Assembly (NCBI GenBank): GCA_016712035.1
Contig: JADJRT010000015.1
Span: forward strand, 1 to 64,000
Direction of reading: 5' to 3'
DNA from: Flammeovirgaceae bacterium
Lineage (GTDB): Bacteria; Bacteroidota; Bacteroidia; Cytophagales; Cyclobacteriaceae
Length of the DNA: 64,000 nucleotides
This document shows positions 1 through 9,712 of the stretch, in pieces. The notes under the pieces were generated by a model, which worked only from the letters and a program-made list of their open reading frames with translations, was not told where the DNA came from and made no database searches. The position numbers and the translations under genes were made by a program. Position 1 is the stretch's first letter. Each line of letters begins with the position of its first letter.

Positions 1-1976
1 GCCGGAGGAAATACAGTAAACTATATTGGAGCCGCGCAGACGGTTCACAGTAATGCCTATGAAAACCTTGGCTTAGCAGGCAGCGGTTTGAAGTCACTCC
101 AGGTTGGAACTTCTTTAATCGCAGTAGATCTAACGTTAACAGGAACGGTTTCCACCATAGGGGTAACGGACATTACCATTGTTGGTGACTTAAATATCGG
201 TTCCGGTACCACGTTCACATCCGGTGCCTTTGATCATATTATTGGAGGTGATTTTATCAACGATGGTACGTTCAATCATAGCAACCAGCAAATTACATTC
301 TCAGGATCATCGACCCAGAGCATTCAAGGAACAGCAGCAACAACATTCTTTGATTTGCATATAGCTGAAGGTCCGGATGCCACTGATGTTCAGTTGGATA
401 ATGCTGCCGGTGTAAACCTAGTGGGTGAGATGACATTTGATGCTGATGCTGTTTTTGATGCTGATGGACCGATCAATAATCGAATCTTTACGGTGATCTC
501 AACAGCAATGAGTGATGGCCGGATTGGTTCCTTAGGAGGCTCAGCCGATATTACTGGAAATGTAACCGTACAACGCTACATGGATGCGGAGGGCAAAATT
601 TATAGATACATATCAACTCCTGTGGATAACCCGACTGCGGAAGATCTGCAAGGTGAAATCCCAATCACTGGTCCATTTACCGGCAGCAGTTTTCCTCCAC
701 AAACAGGCTGTGCGAGTTGTGCTCCCTGCACTGGTTGTGTGTTAGATAATACATCTATGTTTCAATACGATGAGTCCATTGCAGCTGCCTCTTAACAATC
801 GTTACGCACCTTTCCCAAGTGTCGGTGGCAACAATTCCGAGACGATGATCCCAGGGCGTGGATATGCCGTATGTTCGCAATGACGTTTCGCAACAACCTG
901 GAATCTAAGAGCACCTATCAACACTGGTGAAATAAACCTGAACTGACAATTACCGGATTCGAACGATGGCTTCAATCTTTGTGGGTAATCCGTATCCTTC
1001 TCCAATTGATTGGGAGTCAGGGTCTGGACCTGTAATGCGGAATTGATCCGACCATTTACATCTGGGATAATTCCATCAGTAACTATGCTACCTATAGCTT
1101 GGTGGCGTAAGTACCGTGGGTGGATCAAGATATATTGCAACAGGACAAGCATTTTGGGTATTGGAATCAGATCACCTGATCTTAGAACACAAGAAGGGAT
1201 TAAGGCGGACCAGGCAAGCATAGCTCTAGGCCACATTCTTTCGTACCTCTAATCCAATAGATAATTTAAGGATTAGGCTGATGGCAAGCGCAACATAATC
1301 AGATGAGCTGCTGATAAAACTTAACGTCAAAAACGCTACAAGTGATTTTGATACGAGGATTGATTCGTATGAATTTTCAGATACTTTATTGAGTTTACAT
1401 TCATTAACAACTGACAATAAAAGGTTAGCGGTAAATGTTTTAGGAACGCAATCTCAAAATCTGACAGAAATTAATTTAGGTATAGGAGGAACAAAACCTG
1501 AATATTCAGTATTGATTTTATCGAATTTGAGAATTTCGGTACACCCACTAATGTATATCTCCTTGATCGGTTTACTGGCGAATTATTTGAAGTGCTTCCT
1601 GCCAACAAGCTATATCAGTTCACTGTAACTTCAGACCCGGCTTCCTCGGGTAATAGATTCAAAATTTTCTTGACTCGAGATGGAAAGAAGCCATTCTTGT
1701 CTGAGGAAGATAATCTTGGTATTGAAAATAGTATTTTCTATATACCCCAACCCAACAAGTGATTTAATAACAGTGCGTGTCAGATCACAAAACAAGGTTG
1801 ACGCCAGTATTTATAATACGTTAGGGGTTCAGATTTTAAGCACTCTTGAACTAACAAAATCAGCAGGCGAAGAAAGAACAGGACAATTTGATTTGAGTTC
1901 ACACCCTGCAGGAGTATATCTGATCCAGATTCAGGATGGTCAACAAGTTTATAGCAAGAGAATAATTAGGAAATGA
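1..1976 (+). pseudogene. C-terminal part of a large T9SS-secreted protein, frame broken many times
   Basis: The reading frame is open from the window edge (base 1) to a stop at 795, so the start lies outside. It encodes Gly/Thr/Asn-rich beta-strand repeats typical of large surface proteins. From about 800 to 1500 the matching protein hops between the three plus frames every 50-150 bases. Recognisable pieces are VGNPYPSPIDW (about 985-1014), DPTIYIWDNSISNYATY (about 1047-1097) and DFIEFENFGTPTNVYLLD (from about 1515). The last part (about 1733-1976) is a Por/T9SS type A sorting domain: YPNPTSD, then GVYLIQIQDGQ and KRIIRK at the C-terminus. The protein would be exported by Sec, moved across the outer membrane by T9SS and anchored or released. 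The function of the passenger is not recognisable. The break density exceeds that in the rest of the window, so this may be a local assembly problem or a true pseudogene. Confidence 0.75.
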
Positions 1977-2207
1977 TGGCAAAGCATGTTAAGCACTTAT
2001 TGATATTTTCTACTTGTAATCTCACTAGTGATTCTTGTAGGATCTGTGCAGCCCGTTTATTCACAGCCCGGCCCTCCAGGAGATCCATGCCCAGGCGGAC
2101 CTCCTTGTAATCCTGATGTTCCTATTTCTGGAATTGAAATTCTTCTTGCCGCGGGCGGTCTGGCAGGTATGAGAAAGTGGTATGTTTCCAGAAAAAAATC
2201 AAACTAA
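1976..2207 (+). CDS. Gly/Pro-rich micro-protein with sortase-like C-terminal tail (one frameshift)
   Basis: The ATG at 1976 overlaps the stop of the upstream T9SS gene (ATGATGG), suggesting coupled translation. The frame starts MAKHVKHLLI and shifts by one base in a TTTT run near 2008, after which it reads to TAA at 2207. The joined product is about 76 residues. It has an N-terminal hydrophobic signal segment (FLLVISLVILVGSV), a short Gly/Pro/Cys-rich stretch (PGPPGDPCPGGPPCNPD), then VPISGIEILLAAGGLAG and a basic end (MRKWYVSRKKSN). A P-I-x-G motif, a hydrophobic helix and a basic tail resemble exosortase-type or PID-CTERM-like sorting tails known from Bacteroidota. That assignment is by resemblance only. 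The next gene is a nucleotide-sugar enzyme, a common neighbour of such proteins. Confidence 0.5.
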
Positions 2208-2219
2208 GTTGGCAGGAAA

Positions 2220-4121
2220 GTGAAAAGTTTCCCGATTCTTCTCAGGAGTCTTAAAATTCTTCCACGCTGGGTTATTGTTCTTATTGATTGTTCTTTCATT
2301 TTATTCTCCACGCTCTTAGGCTTTCTGCTTAGATTCAATTTTTCTACTTCAGATTTAGTAACGAATCATTTTAAGGAAGGAATTTTAATCTATACTTCTT
2401 GCGGGCTACTGGCCATCCTCACAACGGGTAGCTACAGGGGTATCATTCGATATACGGGCTTGCAGGATGGTGTGCGCATTTTCTTTATGCTGCTGCTTAA
2501 TGTTGCGCTTGTAACCTCTATCAACCTGATCACCTTATACTCAAATGGCACGTTTATCATTCCCTTCTCGGTCGTATTGATAAGTTTGTTGTCTTCCTTT
2601 TTGTTTTTATTCAACTACCGATTATTAGTAAAATATATTTTTACGTATTACCGAAATGCCATTATTAAAAAATCGAGAGTATTGATTTTTGGGGCAGGCC
2701 AAACAGGTATAATCACCCGGCATGTTATTGATTCAACCCCGCGCATGCAGAGCGTTGGTTTTCTAGAAGACAATCCAAATAAAATTGGAAAAGTAGTGGA
2801 CGGTACCAAAATTTTTGATGCCCGAAAGGATAACCTGGATCATTATTTTGATGAATTAAGTATTGATGAATTGGTTATTACAGTACGGGACATTTCCTTG
2901 GAACGAAAGAATGAATTGGTTGACGCCTGCCTTCGCAATAAAGTGAAAGTCCGTACCGTACCTCCAGTTGAAAAATGGGTGGGCGGAGAGTTGAGTCTTA
3001 ACCAAATAAGAGAAATAAATATCGAGGAGTTGCTGGGCCGAGAAGCGATCCGGTTAAACAACCCTTCTATTGTTCAGGACATAAAAGGAAAAAGAATTTG
3101 TATAACGGGTGCCGCAGGCTCCATAGGCAGTGAATTGGTGCGCCAGATAGCCTCGTACGGTCCTGAACGAATTGTTTTGATTGACCAGGCGGAATCACCT
3201 CTCTATGAAATTGAACGCGAGATAAAAGGACTCTTTAATGTGAGGGTTATTCCCTATTTGGCCGATATAACCAACAAGAATAGGGTAGCTTCCATACTAG
3301 AAGAAAACAGACCGGAAATTATTTATCATGCGGCCGCCTATAAGCATGTTCCCTTAATGGAAGGAAATCCAAGTGAAGCAATTCATTGCAATATCTTGGG
3401 CACTAAAATTCTCGCTGACCTGGCAGTTCAGCATAAGGTTAAGAAGTTTGTCATGATTTCTACAGACAAAGCGGTGAATCCTACCAATGTAATGGGTTGC
3501 TCTAAAAGGATAGCCGAAGTGTATGTTCAATCTTTGAATGAGAACTTAAAAGAGCAAGGGAATTTTGTTACCGCATTTGTGACTACCCGTTTTGGAAATG
3601 TGATGGGCTCCAATGGTTCCGTAATCCCCCTTTTTAAAAAACAAATTGAAATTGGTGGTCCGGTAACCGTAACCCACCCGGAAGTCACTCGTTTTTTTAT
3701 GACTATTCCGGAAGCTTGTCAATTGGTGCTGGAGGCAGGTACCATGGGCAAAGGGGGCGAGATTTTCATTTTTGACATGGGTAAACCGGTTAAGATAACT
3801 GACTTGGCCCGAAAGATGATTTTACTTTCGGGTATGCAGCCGGGCAAGGATATAGAGATTGTTTTTTCAGGTTTACGGGAAGGGGAGAAGTTGTATGAGG
3901 AGCTATTGAATCAATCCGAGGATACGATCCCAACCCATCATAATAAGATTTTAATTGGCAAGGTTGAGCCTTATGCCTATGAGGAGATCAACCGATACAT
4001 CGAATTGTTCTTTGATCTTGTTCACGATAAAAATGAACTGAAGATGGTTGCTTTAATGAAAGAATTGATCCCGGAGTTTAAGAGTAATTATTCGCGCTAT
4101 GAAATTCTGGATAAGGCTTGA
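2220..4121 (+). CDS. Membrane-bound nucleoside-diphosphate-sugar epimerase/4,6-dehydratase (CapD/FlaA1 family)
   Basis: A protein of 633 residues starting at GTG 2220, preceded by AGGAAAG. The first about 150 residues hold four hydrophobic segments. Next comes a CoA-binding-like Rossmann domain (LIFGAGQTG, about residue 160). From about residue 285 there is an extended SDR domain with the NAD site ITGAAGSIGSELVRQ and conserved blocks AAAYKHVPLME, STDKAVNPTNVMG and RFGNVMGSNGSVIP. This layout matches WbpM/PglF/CapD enzymes, which convert UDP-GlcNAc (or a related UDP-sugar) to a 4-keto-6-deoxy sugar for capsule, O-antigen or glycan synthesis at the inner membrane. The catalytic region has a Met in place of the usual Tyr (STDKAVNPTNVMGCSK), as is known for the large membrane-bound enzymes. 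The exact sugar substrate cannot be read from sequence. Confidence 0.9.
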   Translation: MKSFPILLRSLKILPRWVIVLIDCSFILFSTLLGFLLRFNFSTSDLVTNHFKEGILIYTSCGLLAILTTGSYRGIIRYTGLQDGVRIFFMLLLNVALVTSINLITLYSNGTFIIPFSVVLISLLSSFLFLFNYRLLVKYIFTYYRNAIIKKSRVLIFGAGQTGIITRHVIDSTPRMQSVGFLEDNPNKIGKVVDGTKIFDARKDNLDHYFDELSIDELVITVRDISLERKNELVDACLRNKVKVRTVPPVEKWVGGELSLNQIREINIEELLGREAIRLNNPSIVQDIKGKRICITGAAGSIGSELVRQIASYGPERIVLIDQAESPLYEIEREIKGLFNVRVIPYLADITNKNRVASILEENRPEIIYHAAAYKHVPLMEGNPSEAIHCNILGTKILADLAVQHKVKKFVMISTDKAVNPTNVMGCSKRIAEVYVQSLNENLKEQGNFVTAFVTTRFGNVMGSNGSVIPLFKKQIEIGGPVTVTHPEVTRFFMTIPEACQLVLEAGTMGKGGEIFIFDMGKPVKITDLARKMILLSGMQPGKDIEIVFSGLREGEKLYEELLNQSEDTIPTHHNKILIGKVEPYAYEEINRYIELFFDLVHDKNELKMVALMKELIPEFKSNYSRYEILDKA

Positions 4122-4129
4122 TCAAGATC

Positions 4130-5009
4130 TTATCTCTTAACGCCACCCTTTTTATTGTATCGATAACTGGCGCTGCGTTTTTTGCTATACGTACGGCCAC
4201 TGTTTTGTCCACCCAAATCCCATGGCAAGTAGTATTCGATTTTCACATTTAAAAGCATATAGCCATCATCTTCATCCGGATTTCCTCTTTGCGTTCCAGC
4301 GGGTGCGGCAGTTTTGCCTACCTCAGGCCTTCTGTCAGATAAGGCAGCGGCAATCGGATCCGAGAAGGCAGCTGGTCCAAGGTGAATCGTACTTACATCA
4401 TCTAAATAATCAGTAAATATCTTGCGATAACCACCCTCAAGGGCAACGTTGAAATTTGGCCCCGCTTTAAACCGGACTCCAAGTCCAAAAGGAACTACTA
4501 CACCAATTCGGCTATAATCTTCGCCTTCTGTTTTGAGAGGTTGGAGCGCATATTTAGTGCCCTGATACTCAGTAGTAGGGTTGAAATAGAGCAATCCAAT
4601 TCCACCAAATCCATAGGCATTAAAATAGGGCCTTCGATAATAGCGATTCCCATTAGGAAAAGATTAAATGCACCGGTAAAGCCTAATTCTACATTATTCG
4701 ATTTGAAAGATAAATTTCTACTGACGCGACTTGCATCATCGGCTTTTGCATCATCACCCTCCAGAGTAAACCAAGTCAATTCGGCCCGCGCACTAATTCT
4801 TGGAGTAAAATAATACTGTAGTCCAGCGTTTATATTTGGCTTGGCGTCAATGTAGTCACCGGGGTTAGCAAGTTCCCCGAAATAAGTCGAAGTACCTGTT
4901 CCTGCTACAAGTATCACGGATCGCTGCTTTTGTACGGCATAGAAGCTTTGCCCAAAGGACGCCTCAGCCAAAAATATCAAAGCACATAAAAGAGTAACAA
5001 TTTCCTCAT
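4130..5009 (-). CDS. DUF6089-family outer-membrane beta-barrel protein (frameshifted)
   Basis: Two overlapping minus-strand pieces join into one protein of about 290 residues. The likely start is ATG at 5009 (MRKLLLFYVL...). A lost base near 4980 leads into LAEASFGQSFYAVQKQR. A second shift near 4640 restores RPYFNAYGFGGIGLLYFNP. The order is signal peptide, then alternating beta strands such as GLQYYFTPRISARAELTWF, then a mid-protein RPYFNAYGF block, a long loop, and DGYMLLNVKIEYYLP near the end. The block order matches the DUF6089 family of Bacteroidota, thought to be outer-membrane barrels of unknown function. The C-terminus has a short basic tail (YNKKGGVKR). It is convergent with the upstream sugar enzyme, with only eight bases between stops. 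Confidence 0.7.
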
Positions 5010-5061
5010 AATAGCACTTAAAGCATACAATTTATGCATTTTCTTTCAATTAGGAAACCTA

Positions 5062-6273
5062 CTAAGCTAACACTTCCGTGATTTTCTCGGCAGCATCCTT
5101 CAATAATATGGCTGAAAATACCTTTAACCCAGATTCCTTGATAATCTTAGCTCCTTCTTCCGCATTGGTGCCCTGCAAGCGAACAATGATGGGAACAGGT
5201 ATATTACCCACCTTTTTATAAGCTTCAACAACCCCACTGGCAACCCGGTCGCACCGAACAATACCGCCAAAAATATTGATTAAAATGGCCTTAACGTTAG
5301 GGTCTTTTAAAATAATCCTGAATCCCGCCTCAACGGTTTCCGCATTGGCGCCACCACCCACATCCAAGAAATTAGCAGGTTCACCACCCGATATTTTAAT
5401 TATGTCCATGGTAGCCATGGCTAAACCAGCACCATTAACCATACACCCTACGTTGCCATCTAGTTTTACGTAGTTTAAGCCAGATTTACCGGCCTCTACT
5501 TCCAATGGATCTTCTTCAGAAATATCTCTTAATTCTTCCAGGTCTTTATGGCGATACAAGGCATTATCATCCAGGTTAACCTTACCATCAACGGCTAATA
5601 TTTTATTGTCAGAAGTCTTTAGCACGGGATTAATTTCAAACATCGATGCGTCTAGTCCGATGTAGGCCGCATAGAGCGCATTCACAAACTTTACCATTTC
5701 TTTAAACGCATTTCCTTCTAACCCAAGGGCGAAGGCCACCTTGCGTGCCTGAAACGGTTGTAACCCGATAGTCGGGTCGATCCATTCTTTGATAATCTTT
5801 TCCGGATGGGTTGCTGCCACTTCTTCTATATTCATACCCCCTTCGGTAGAGGCCATGATAACAGGCTTGCTGGTAGCCCGGTCAAGCAGAATGCTCATGT
5901 AATATTCCTTCGGCTCATTTTCGCCAGGATAATAAACATCCTCCGCGATCAGCACTTTATTTACTTTTTTTCCGGCTGCTCCGGTTTGAATAGTAACCAA
6001 GGTTCCACCTAATATGGCTTTTGATTTTTCGAATACCTCATCGGTACTTTTTGCGATCACAACGCCTTTAGAACCCGTCTCTTTTACGGTTCCCTTTCCA
6101 CGTCCACCTGCATGAATTTGAGATTTTACAACAAACCACCTAGATCCTGTCTCGGCATGGATTTGTTTTGCCGCAGCCACGGCCTTGTCTGGGGTATCAG
6201 CCACAATGCCTCGCTGAACAGCAACACCAAATTTATGTAGAATGTCTTTGGCCTGATATTCGTGGATGTTCAT
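5062..6273 (-). CDS. sucC: ADP-forming succinyl-CoA ligase, beta subunit
   Basis: A protein of 403 residues, the usual SucC length. The start is ATG 6273 (MNIHEYQAKDIL), the family's conserved N-terminus; an upstream in-frame extension of seven codons is unlikely. The N-terminal ATP-grasp domain has KSQIHAGGRGKG for nucleotide binding and EINPVL for Mg2+. The C-terminal CoA-ligase domain has NIFGGIVRCD, which contacts the phosphohistidine loop of the alpha subunit. The enzyme interconverts succinyl-CoA and succinate with ATP or GTP formation in the TCA cycle. sucD is not adjacent, which is common in Bacteroidota. No frame defects are seen. Confidence 0.97.
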   Translation of the reverse strand: MNIHEYQAKDILHKFGVAVQRGIVADTPDKAVAAAKQIHAETGSRWFVVKSQIHAGGRGKGTVKETGSKGVVIAKSTDEVFEKSKAILGGTLVTIQTGAAGKKVNKVLIAEDVYYPGENEPKEYYMSILLDRATSKPVIMASTEGGMNIEEVAATHPEKIIKEWIDPTIGLQPFQARKVAFALGLEGNAFKEMVKFVNALYAAYIGLDASMFEINPVLKTSDNKILAVDGKVNLDDNALYRHKDLEELRDISEEDPLEVEAGKSGLNYVKLDGNVGCMVNGAGLAMATMDIIKISGGEPANFLDVGGGANAETVEAGFRIILKDPNVKAILINIFGGIVRCDRVASGVVEAYKKVGNIPVPIIVRLQGTNAEEGAKIIKESGLKVFSAILLKDAAEKITEVLA

Positions 6274-6336
6274 AAAAATTAGTTTTGGAGGCAAGCTACT
6301 TTTTTTAAATATCTAATTCAAGAAATTAATCTACCC

Positions 6337-6990
6337 ATGCTTAAAGCGGAAGGGCTAAAGAAATCCTACGGTGGACTCAACGTGCTGAAAGGGGTTGATA
6401 TCGAAATTAATAAGGGAGAAGTCGTTTCCATTGTAGGCGCATCGGGTGCTGGTAAAAGTACGCTCTTACATATTCTGGGTACGTTAGATAAGCCCGATGA
6501 AGGAAATTTGTACCTGGCCGGTAAGGAGGTCTTTACCCAAAGCTCAAAAGCGTTGGCTGATTTCCGAAACAAGAACCTTGGCTTTGTCTTTCAGTTTCAT
6601 AATCTGCTGCCCGAATTCTCTGCGATGGAAAATATTATGATTCCAGGACTAATTGCAAAAATGGAGGAGAAGAAAGTCAAAGCTCGATCTTTAAAATTAC
6701 TTGAGTCTCTGGGATTAAAAGACCGAGCCATACATAAGCCCTCAGAACTTTCCGGAGGCGAACAACAGCGGGTAGCGGTAGCACGGGCACTAATCAATGA
6801 ACCGGCCTTGATTTTTGCAGATGAGCCAAGTGGAAATCTGGATTCAAACAATGCGAAAGAGTTGCATCAACTATTTTTAAACTTAGGGATGACTTTTGGT
6901 CAAACCTTTGTGATTGTGACACACAATCAGGAGTTTGCTGCGATGACCGATCGTAAGCTGGAAATCAAAGATGGTAGAATGGTTAACTGA
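6337..6990 (+). CDS. LolD/MacB-type ABC transporter ATP-binding protein
   Basis: A protein of 217 residues, typical for the LolD/FtsE/MacB branch. It shows Walker A GASGAGKST (residues about 34-42), a Q-loop in FVFQFHNLLPEFSAMEN, the signature LSGGEQQRVAVARAL, Walker B LIFADEPSGNLD and the switch histidine in VIVTHN. The phrase FQFHNLLPEFSA is typical of LolD, which powers release of lipoproteins from the inner membrane toward LolA. The permease partners (LolC/E) are not nearby, so the specific role is inferred from sequence type. The gene is divergent from sucC across a 63-base gap that should hold both promoters. Confidence 0.85.
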   Translation: MLKAEGLKKSYGGLNVLKGVDIEINKGEVVSIVGASGAGKSTLLHILGTLDKPDEGNLYLAGKEVFTQSSKALADFRNKNLGFVFQFHNLLPEFSAMENIMIPGLIAKMEEKKVKARSLKLLESLGLKDRAIHKPSELSGGEQQRVAVARALINEPALIFADEPSGNLDSNNAKELHQLFLNLGMTFGQTFVIVTHNQEFAAMTDRKLEIKDGRMVN

Positions 6991-7027
6991 AATAAAGAAT
7001 TTATACGTTAACTATTTTCAATTGACT

Positions 7028-7204
7028 TTCAACCATGGTCTGTGTCCACACCATAAATAATTTCGGTCTGTAAGGATACAGACCGAGGTATGAGAATGAC
7101 ATTCAACCATGGTCTGTGCACAGATCATAATAATTCGGATTCCGGTCTGTGTCCGCACAGATCATAAATAATTTCGGTCTATAAGGATACAGACCGAGGG
7201 TATG
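7028..7204. repeat. Palindromic intergenic repeat cluster (REP-like), two to three copies
   Basis: This is the gap between convergent lolD and mtaB. TTCAACCATGGTCTGTG occurs at 7028 and again at 7102. A unit running from ATAAATAATTTCGGTCT to ACAGACCGAGG and TATGA occurs near 7052-7093 and 7163-7204. Each copy holds an inverted repeat: CGGTCTGTA at 7064-7072, loop AGGA, TACAGACCG at 7077-7085 (nine perfect pairs). The second copy, at about 7175-7196, has one mismatch. A second imperfect palindrome, GGTCTGTGTCCGCACAGATC, lies at 7144-7163, with a shorter form GGTCTGTGCACAGATC near 7111. It contains no usable ORF. It may act as a bidirectional terminator or be a REP/BIME-type element. Confidence 0.7.
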
Positions 7205-7227
7205 AATCTACGCGACTGAAGATTCTC

Positions 7228-8559
7228 TTATACATGGGCCATTATCCATTGATCATTATCAATTAGCTCTTCAACCTCTACATGTCCTTTTGAATTGATG
7301 GAGGTAAGCGTCACGGCTTTCGTTTCATTGATCAATAGCGGATCGTACTTGGCAGCGACCCGAATATAGTTCTCAGTAAATCCATGCATCAGGCCATCCT
7401 CGACATCATTTTCAAAGAGCACCGTAAATGATTTGTTTAAATTATCTTCATAAAATGCTCTCCGCTTTTTATCAGAAAGGATATGAAGCATGCGGGAGCG
7501 TTCATTCCTCTCTTTCTTAGGTATAGATTGTGGCAGCGATGCGGCCAACGTGTTTTCCCGCTCTGAGTAAGTGAATACATGCAAGTAGGAAATCTCAAGT
7601 TCATTCAGAAATTGATAGGTTTCTAAAAAAGTGATCTCTTGTTTCACCAGGAAAGCCAACAATGACATCAACACCGATACAGGCATTGGGCATTTTTTCC
7701 TTTATCTTTTAACCCTGTCTGTATATAGTTCACGCTGATACCTTCTTCGCATTAATTTTAAAATCTCATTCGACCCCGATTGCAACGGTATATGAAAGTG
7801 CGGGACAAATCGATTTGATTGTGCTACAAAATCAATAATTTCATCGGTTAACAAATTAGGTTCGATAGAAGAAATTCGAAAACGTTCAATTCCTTCTACT
7901 GCATCTAAGGCCTCAACTAAATTTATAAACCTTTCTTTTCTCTCACCTTGTTGTAAGCCAAAATCTCCCGTGTTAACACCGGTTAATACAATCTCTTTTA
8001 CACCTTTGGCTGCAATATCTTGGGCATGCTTTAGTAGATTCACAATGCTATCACTTCGACTTGATCCCCGGGCTAAAGGAATCGTGCAAAACGAACAGGA
8101 GTAGTCGCACCCGTCCTGAACTTTTAAAAACGTACGCGTGCGATCCAGCAGCGAATAGGAAGAATTAAAGGTATCAACCGAATCAATCTCAGTGGCAAAA
8201 ACCACGGGCTGTTCAGGGCGGACAAAGCCATCCAGTAATTCGGCTAACCTGAATTTTTCGGCTGCACCTAATACGGCATCAACACCTGGAATTTCAGAAA
8301 TCTCTTTCGGCTTTAATTGGGCGTAGCATCCAATAATGGCAACATAGGCATTCGGTGAAATACCCCGTGCTTCACGCACAATTTTGCGACACTTTTTGTC
8401 TGCATTTTCCGTAACGGAACAGGTGTTAATGATGAAGATATCGGGTTGATCGGTAAACTCGACCTTCTGATACCCTTTCTCTTCAAATTTTCGAGAAATC
8501 GTAGAGGTTTCAGAGTAGTTGAGTTTGCACCCTAATGTATAAAATGCGACTTTCTTCAT
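7228..8559 (-). CDS. mtaB: tRNA (N6-threonylcarbamoyladenosine-C2)-methylthiotransferase MtaB (frameshifted)
   Basis: The N-terminal part (start 8559, MKKVAFYTLGCKLNYSET) and C-terminal part (ending 7228) join through two one-base shifts, near 7706 (AAAA) and 7625 (a T run). They restore KMPNACIGVDVIVGFPGET between the halves. The UPF0004 domain has three cluster cysteines (TLGCKLN, NTCSVTE, IGCYAQ). The radical-SAM domain has CDYSCSFC (CxxxCxxC), and the last about 60 residues are TRAM-like. This order is that of MtaB, which adds a methylthio group to t6A37 of ANN-decoding tRNAs. KLNYSE favours MtaB over MiaB or RimO. Total length of about 440 residues is normal. Confidence 0.9.
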
Positions 8560-8598
8560 AATTTGTGCAAAGATAAGCGTTACAGGGATTTCAAAGAA

Positions 8599-9102
8599 AT
8601 GAAGACAGGAATGAGTCTAAGTAAATTCAATCGAATAATAGCTGTTGCGCTGTTTTTTCATGTAATGGTCTCGCTTGTTTTTATAATGGCTCCAACATTC
8701 CTGGCATCATCCCTTATTTCGAAAGTCTACAAGCGGTATCTATTACCGGGTCCTTTCTTTTCAGAAGATCGGATTTCGATAACGCAAGCTTCACTGATCT
8801 CCTGGAAAGTAAAAAATCAATGGTCAACCCCTGTCGATGCAACGCTAAATACCTACAGAGATTTTTTTTCAACTGGTAACCCAACTAAGATATATCAAAC
8901 CCGCCTGGAGCGTACGCTGTCCTATCATTGGCAACATGAATCGGATGAAAATATGAGACAGGAAAGATTGAAAACGCTGAAAGAGTATTACAAAATTAAA
9001 TACGCCTCTAAACAGGCAGACTCCATTCAACTAATTGTGATTAAAAAGGAACGCAAGGATTTTGGTATTCGCATTGACACGTTAACGAAAATTAGATTTT
9101 GA
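8599..9102 (+). CDS. Hypothetical membrane-anchored protein
   Basis: A protein of 167 residues if started at ATG 8599 (MKTGMSLSKFNR); ATG 8611 or an upstream ATG at 8563 are alternatives. One hydrophobic segment (IIAVALFFHVMVSLVFIMAP, about residues 14-33) is followed by a predicted periplasmic or extracytoplasmic region rich in Tyr, Arg and Lys, with no motif I recognise. The stop overlaps the TTG start of the next membrane protein by three bases, so the two are probably co-translated and may work together. It is divergent from mtaB. Confidence 0.6.
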   Translation: MKTGMSLSKFNRIIAVALFFHVMVSLVFIMAPTFLASSLISKVYKRYLLPGPFFSEDRISITQASLISWKVKNQWSTPVDATLNTYRDFFSTGNPTKIYQTRLERTLSYHWQHESDENMRQERLKTLKEYYKIKYASKQADSIQLIVIKKERKDFGIRIDTLTKIRF

Positions 9103-9712
9103 TATCGACTTTAAGGAATCTTGCGTTTGCATTCCAACTTCCTGGACGCAACGAATTTTGGATTTCATTTTTTTGTAAGTCACTTTATGGCTTTCTTATC
9201 CTGAAGGTGTTAATGAGTTGGTCTACACTTGTAGATATCGCGACTTACTTACCACATCAATTCAGTTCCTGGCATACCTACATACTCTACGCACCTTTGC
9301 TTCTTTTGCAAATAAACATAAAGGCTTACCTGATCTGCTTTTTGGGTATCTTGATAATTTCAGTTTTGACTAAAGCCAACTATATCAGTGCCGTACTGAT
9401 TTTTTGGTTCTCCGTGTCTCTAAGTCGATTCATGTTTCCAATTTTGAACGGATCAGATTTGGTGCTTAACTTGTTCTTGCTGATAGCGTTGTTTCTTCCA
9501 GCCCGGCCACTTTTGAAACCTTGGGGTGTTGTTACACAGGAAACTATTTCTTCGATCGCTTTATTGTTTGCCAGAATAACCTTGTGCTTAATCTATTTCT
9601 TATCTGGTTACGATGGGGGGCAACTCTGCTCGGCCTTCCTGATTTCGGCCTGGTAATGATTATTTGCTACTTGGTTTTCATGCCTCTCAAAAATGCATCA
9701 AAGGGACAATAG
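9099..9712 (+). CDS. Hypothetical multi-pass membrane protein (probable frameshift near the end)
   Basis: The probable start is TTG 9099 (MISTLRNLAFAFQLPG), overlapping the previous stop. About five to six hydrophobic segments span residues 20-175. The first frame reads to LCLIYFLSGYDGG and then ends at 9656. The other frame continues hydrophobic with WGATLLGLPDFGLVMIICYLVF to a stop at 9712, so a one-base shift near 9615-9625 is likely. A run of aromatic membrane helices with a FLSGYD block resembles HTTM/DoxX-like membrane proteins, but this is a weak resemblance and I assign no function. The 3' end overlaps the convergent phosphohexomutase gene by about 15 bases. Confidence 0.5.

Noticed and set aside
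802..1628. Several open frames on both strands in 800-1628
   Set aside because: The plus-frame pieces are fragments of the broken T9SS protein and the minus ones have no family or codon support.
7028..7204. Possible CRISPR array
   Set aside because: Copies are few and unevenly spaced, there are no unique spacers of even length and no cas genes nearby.
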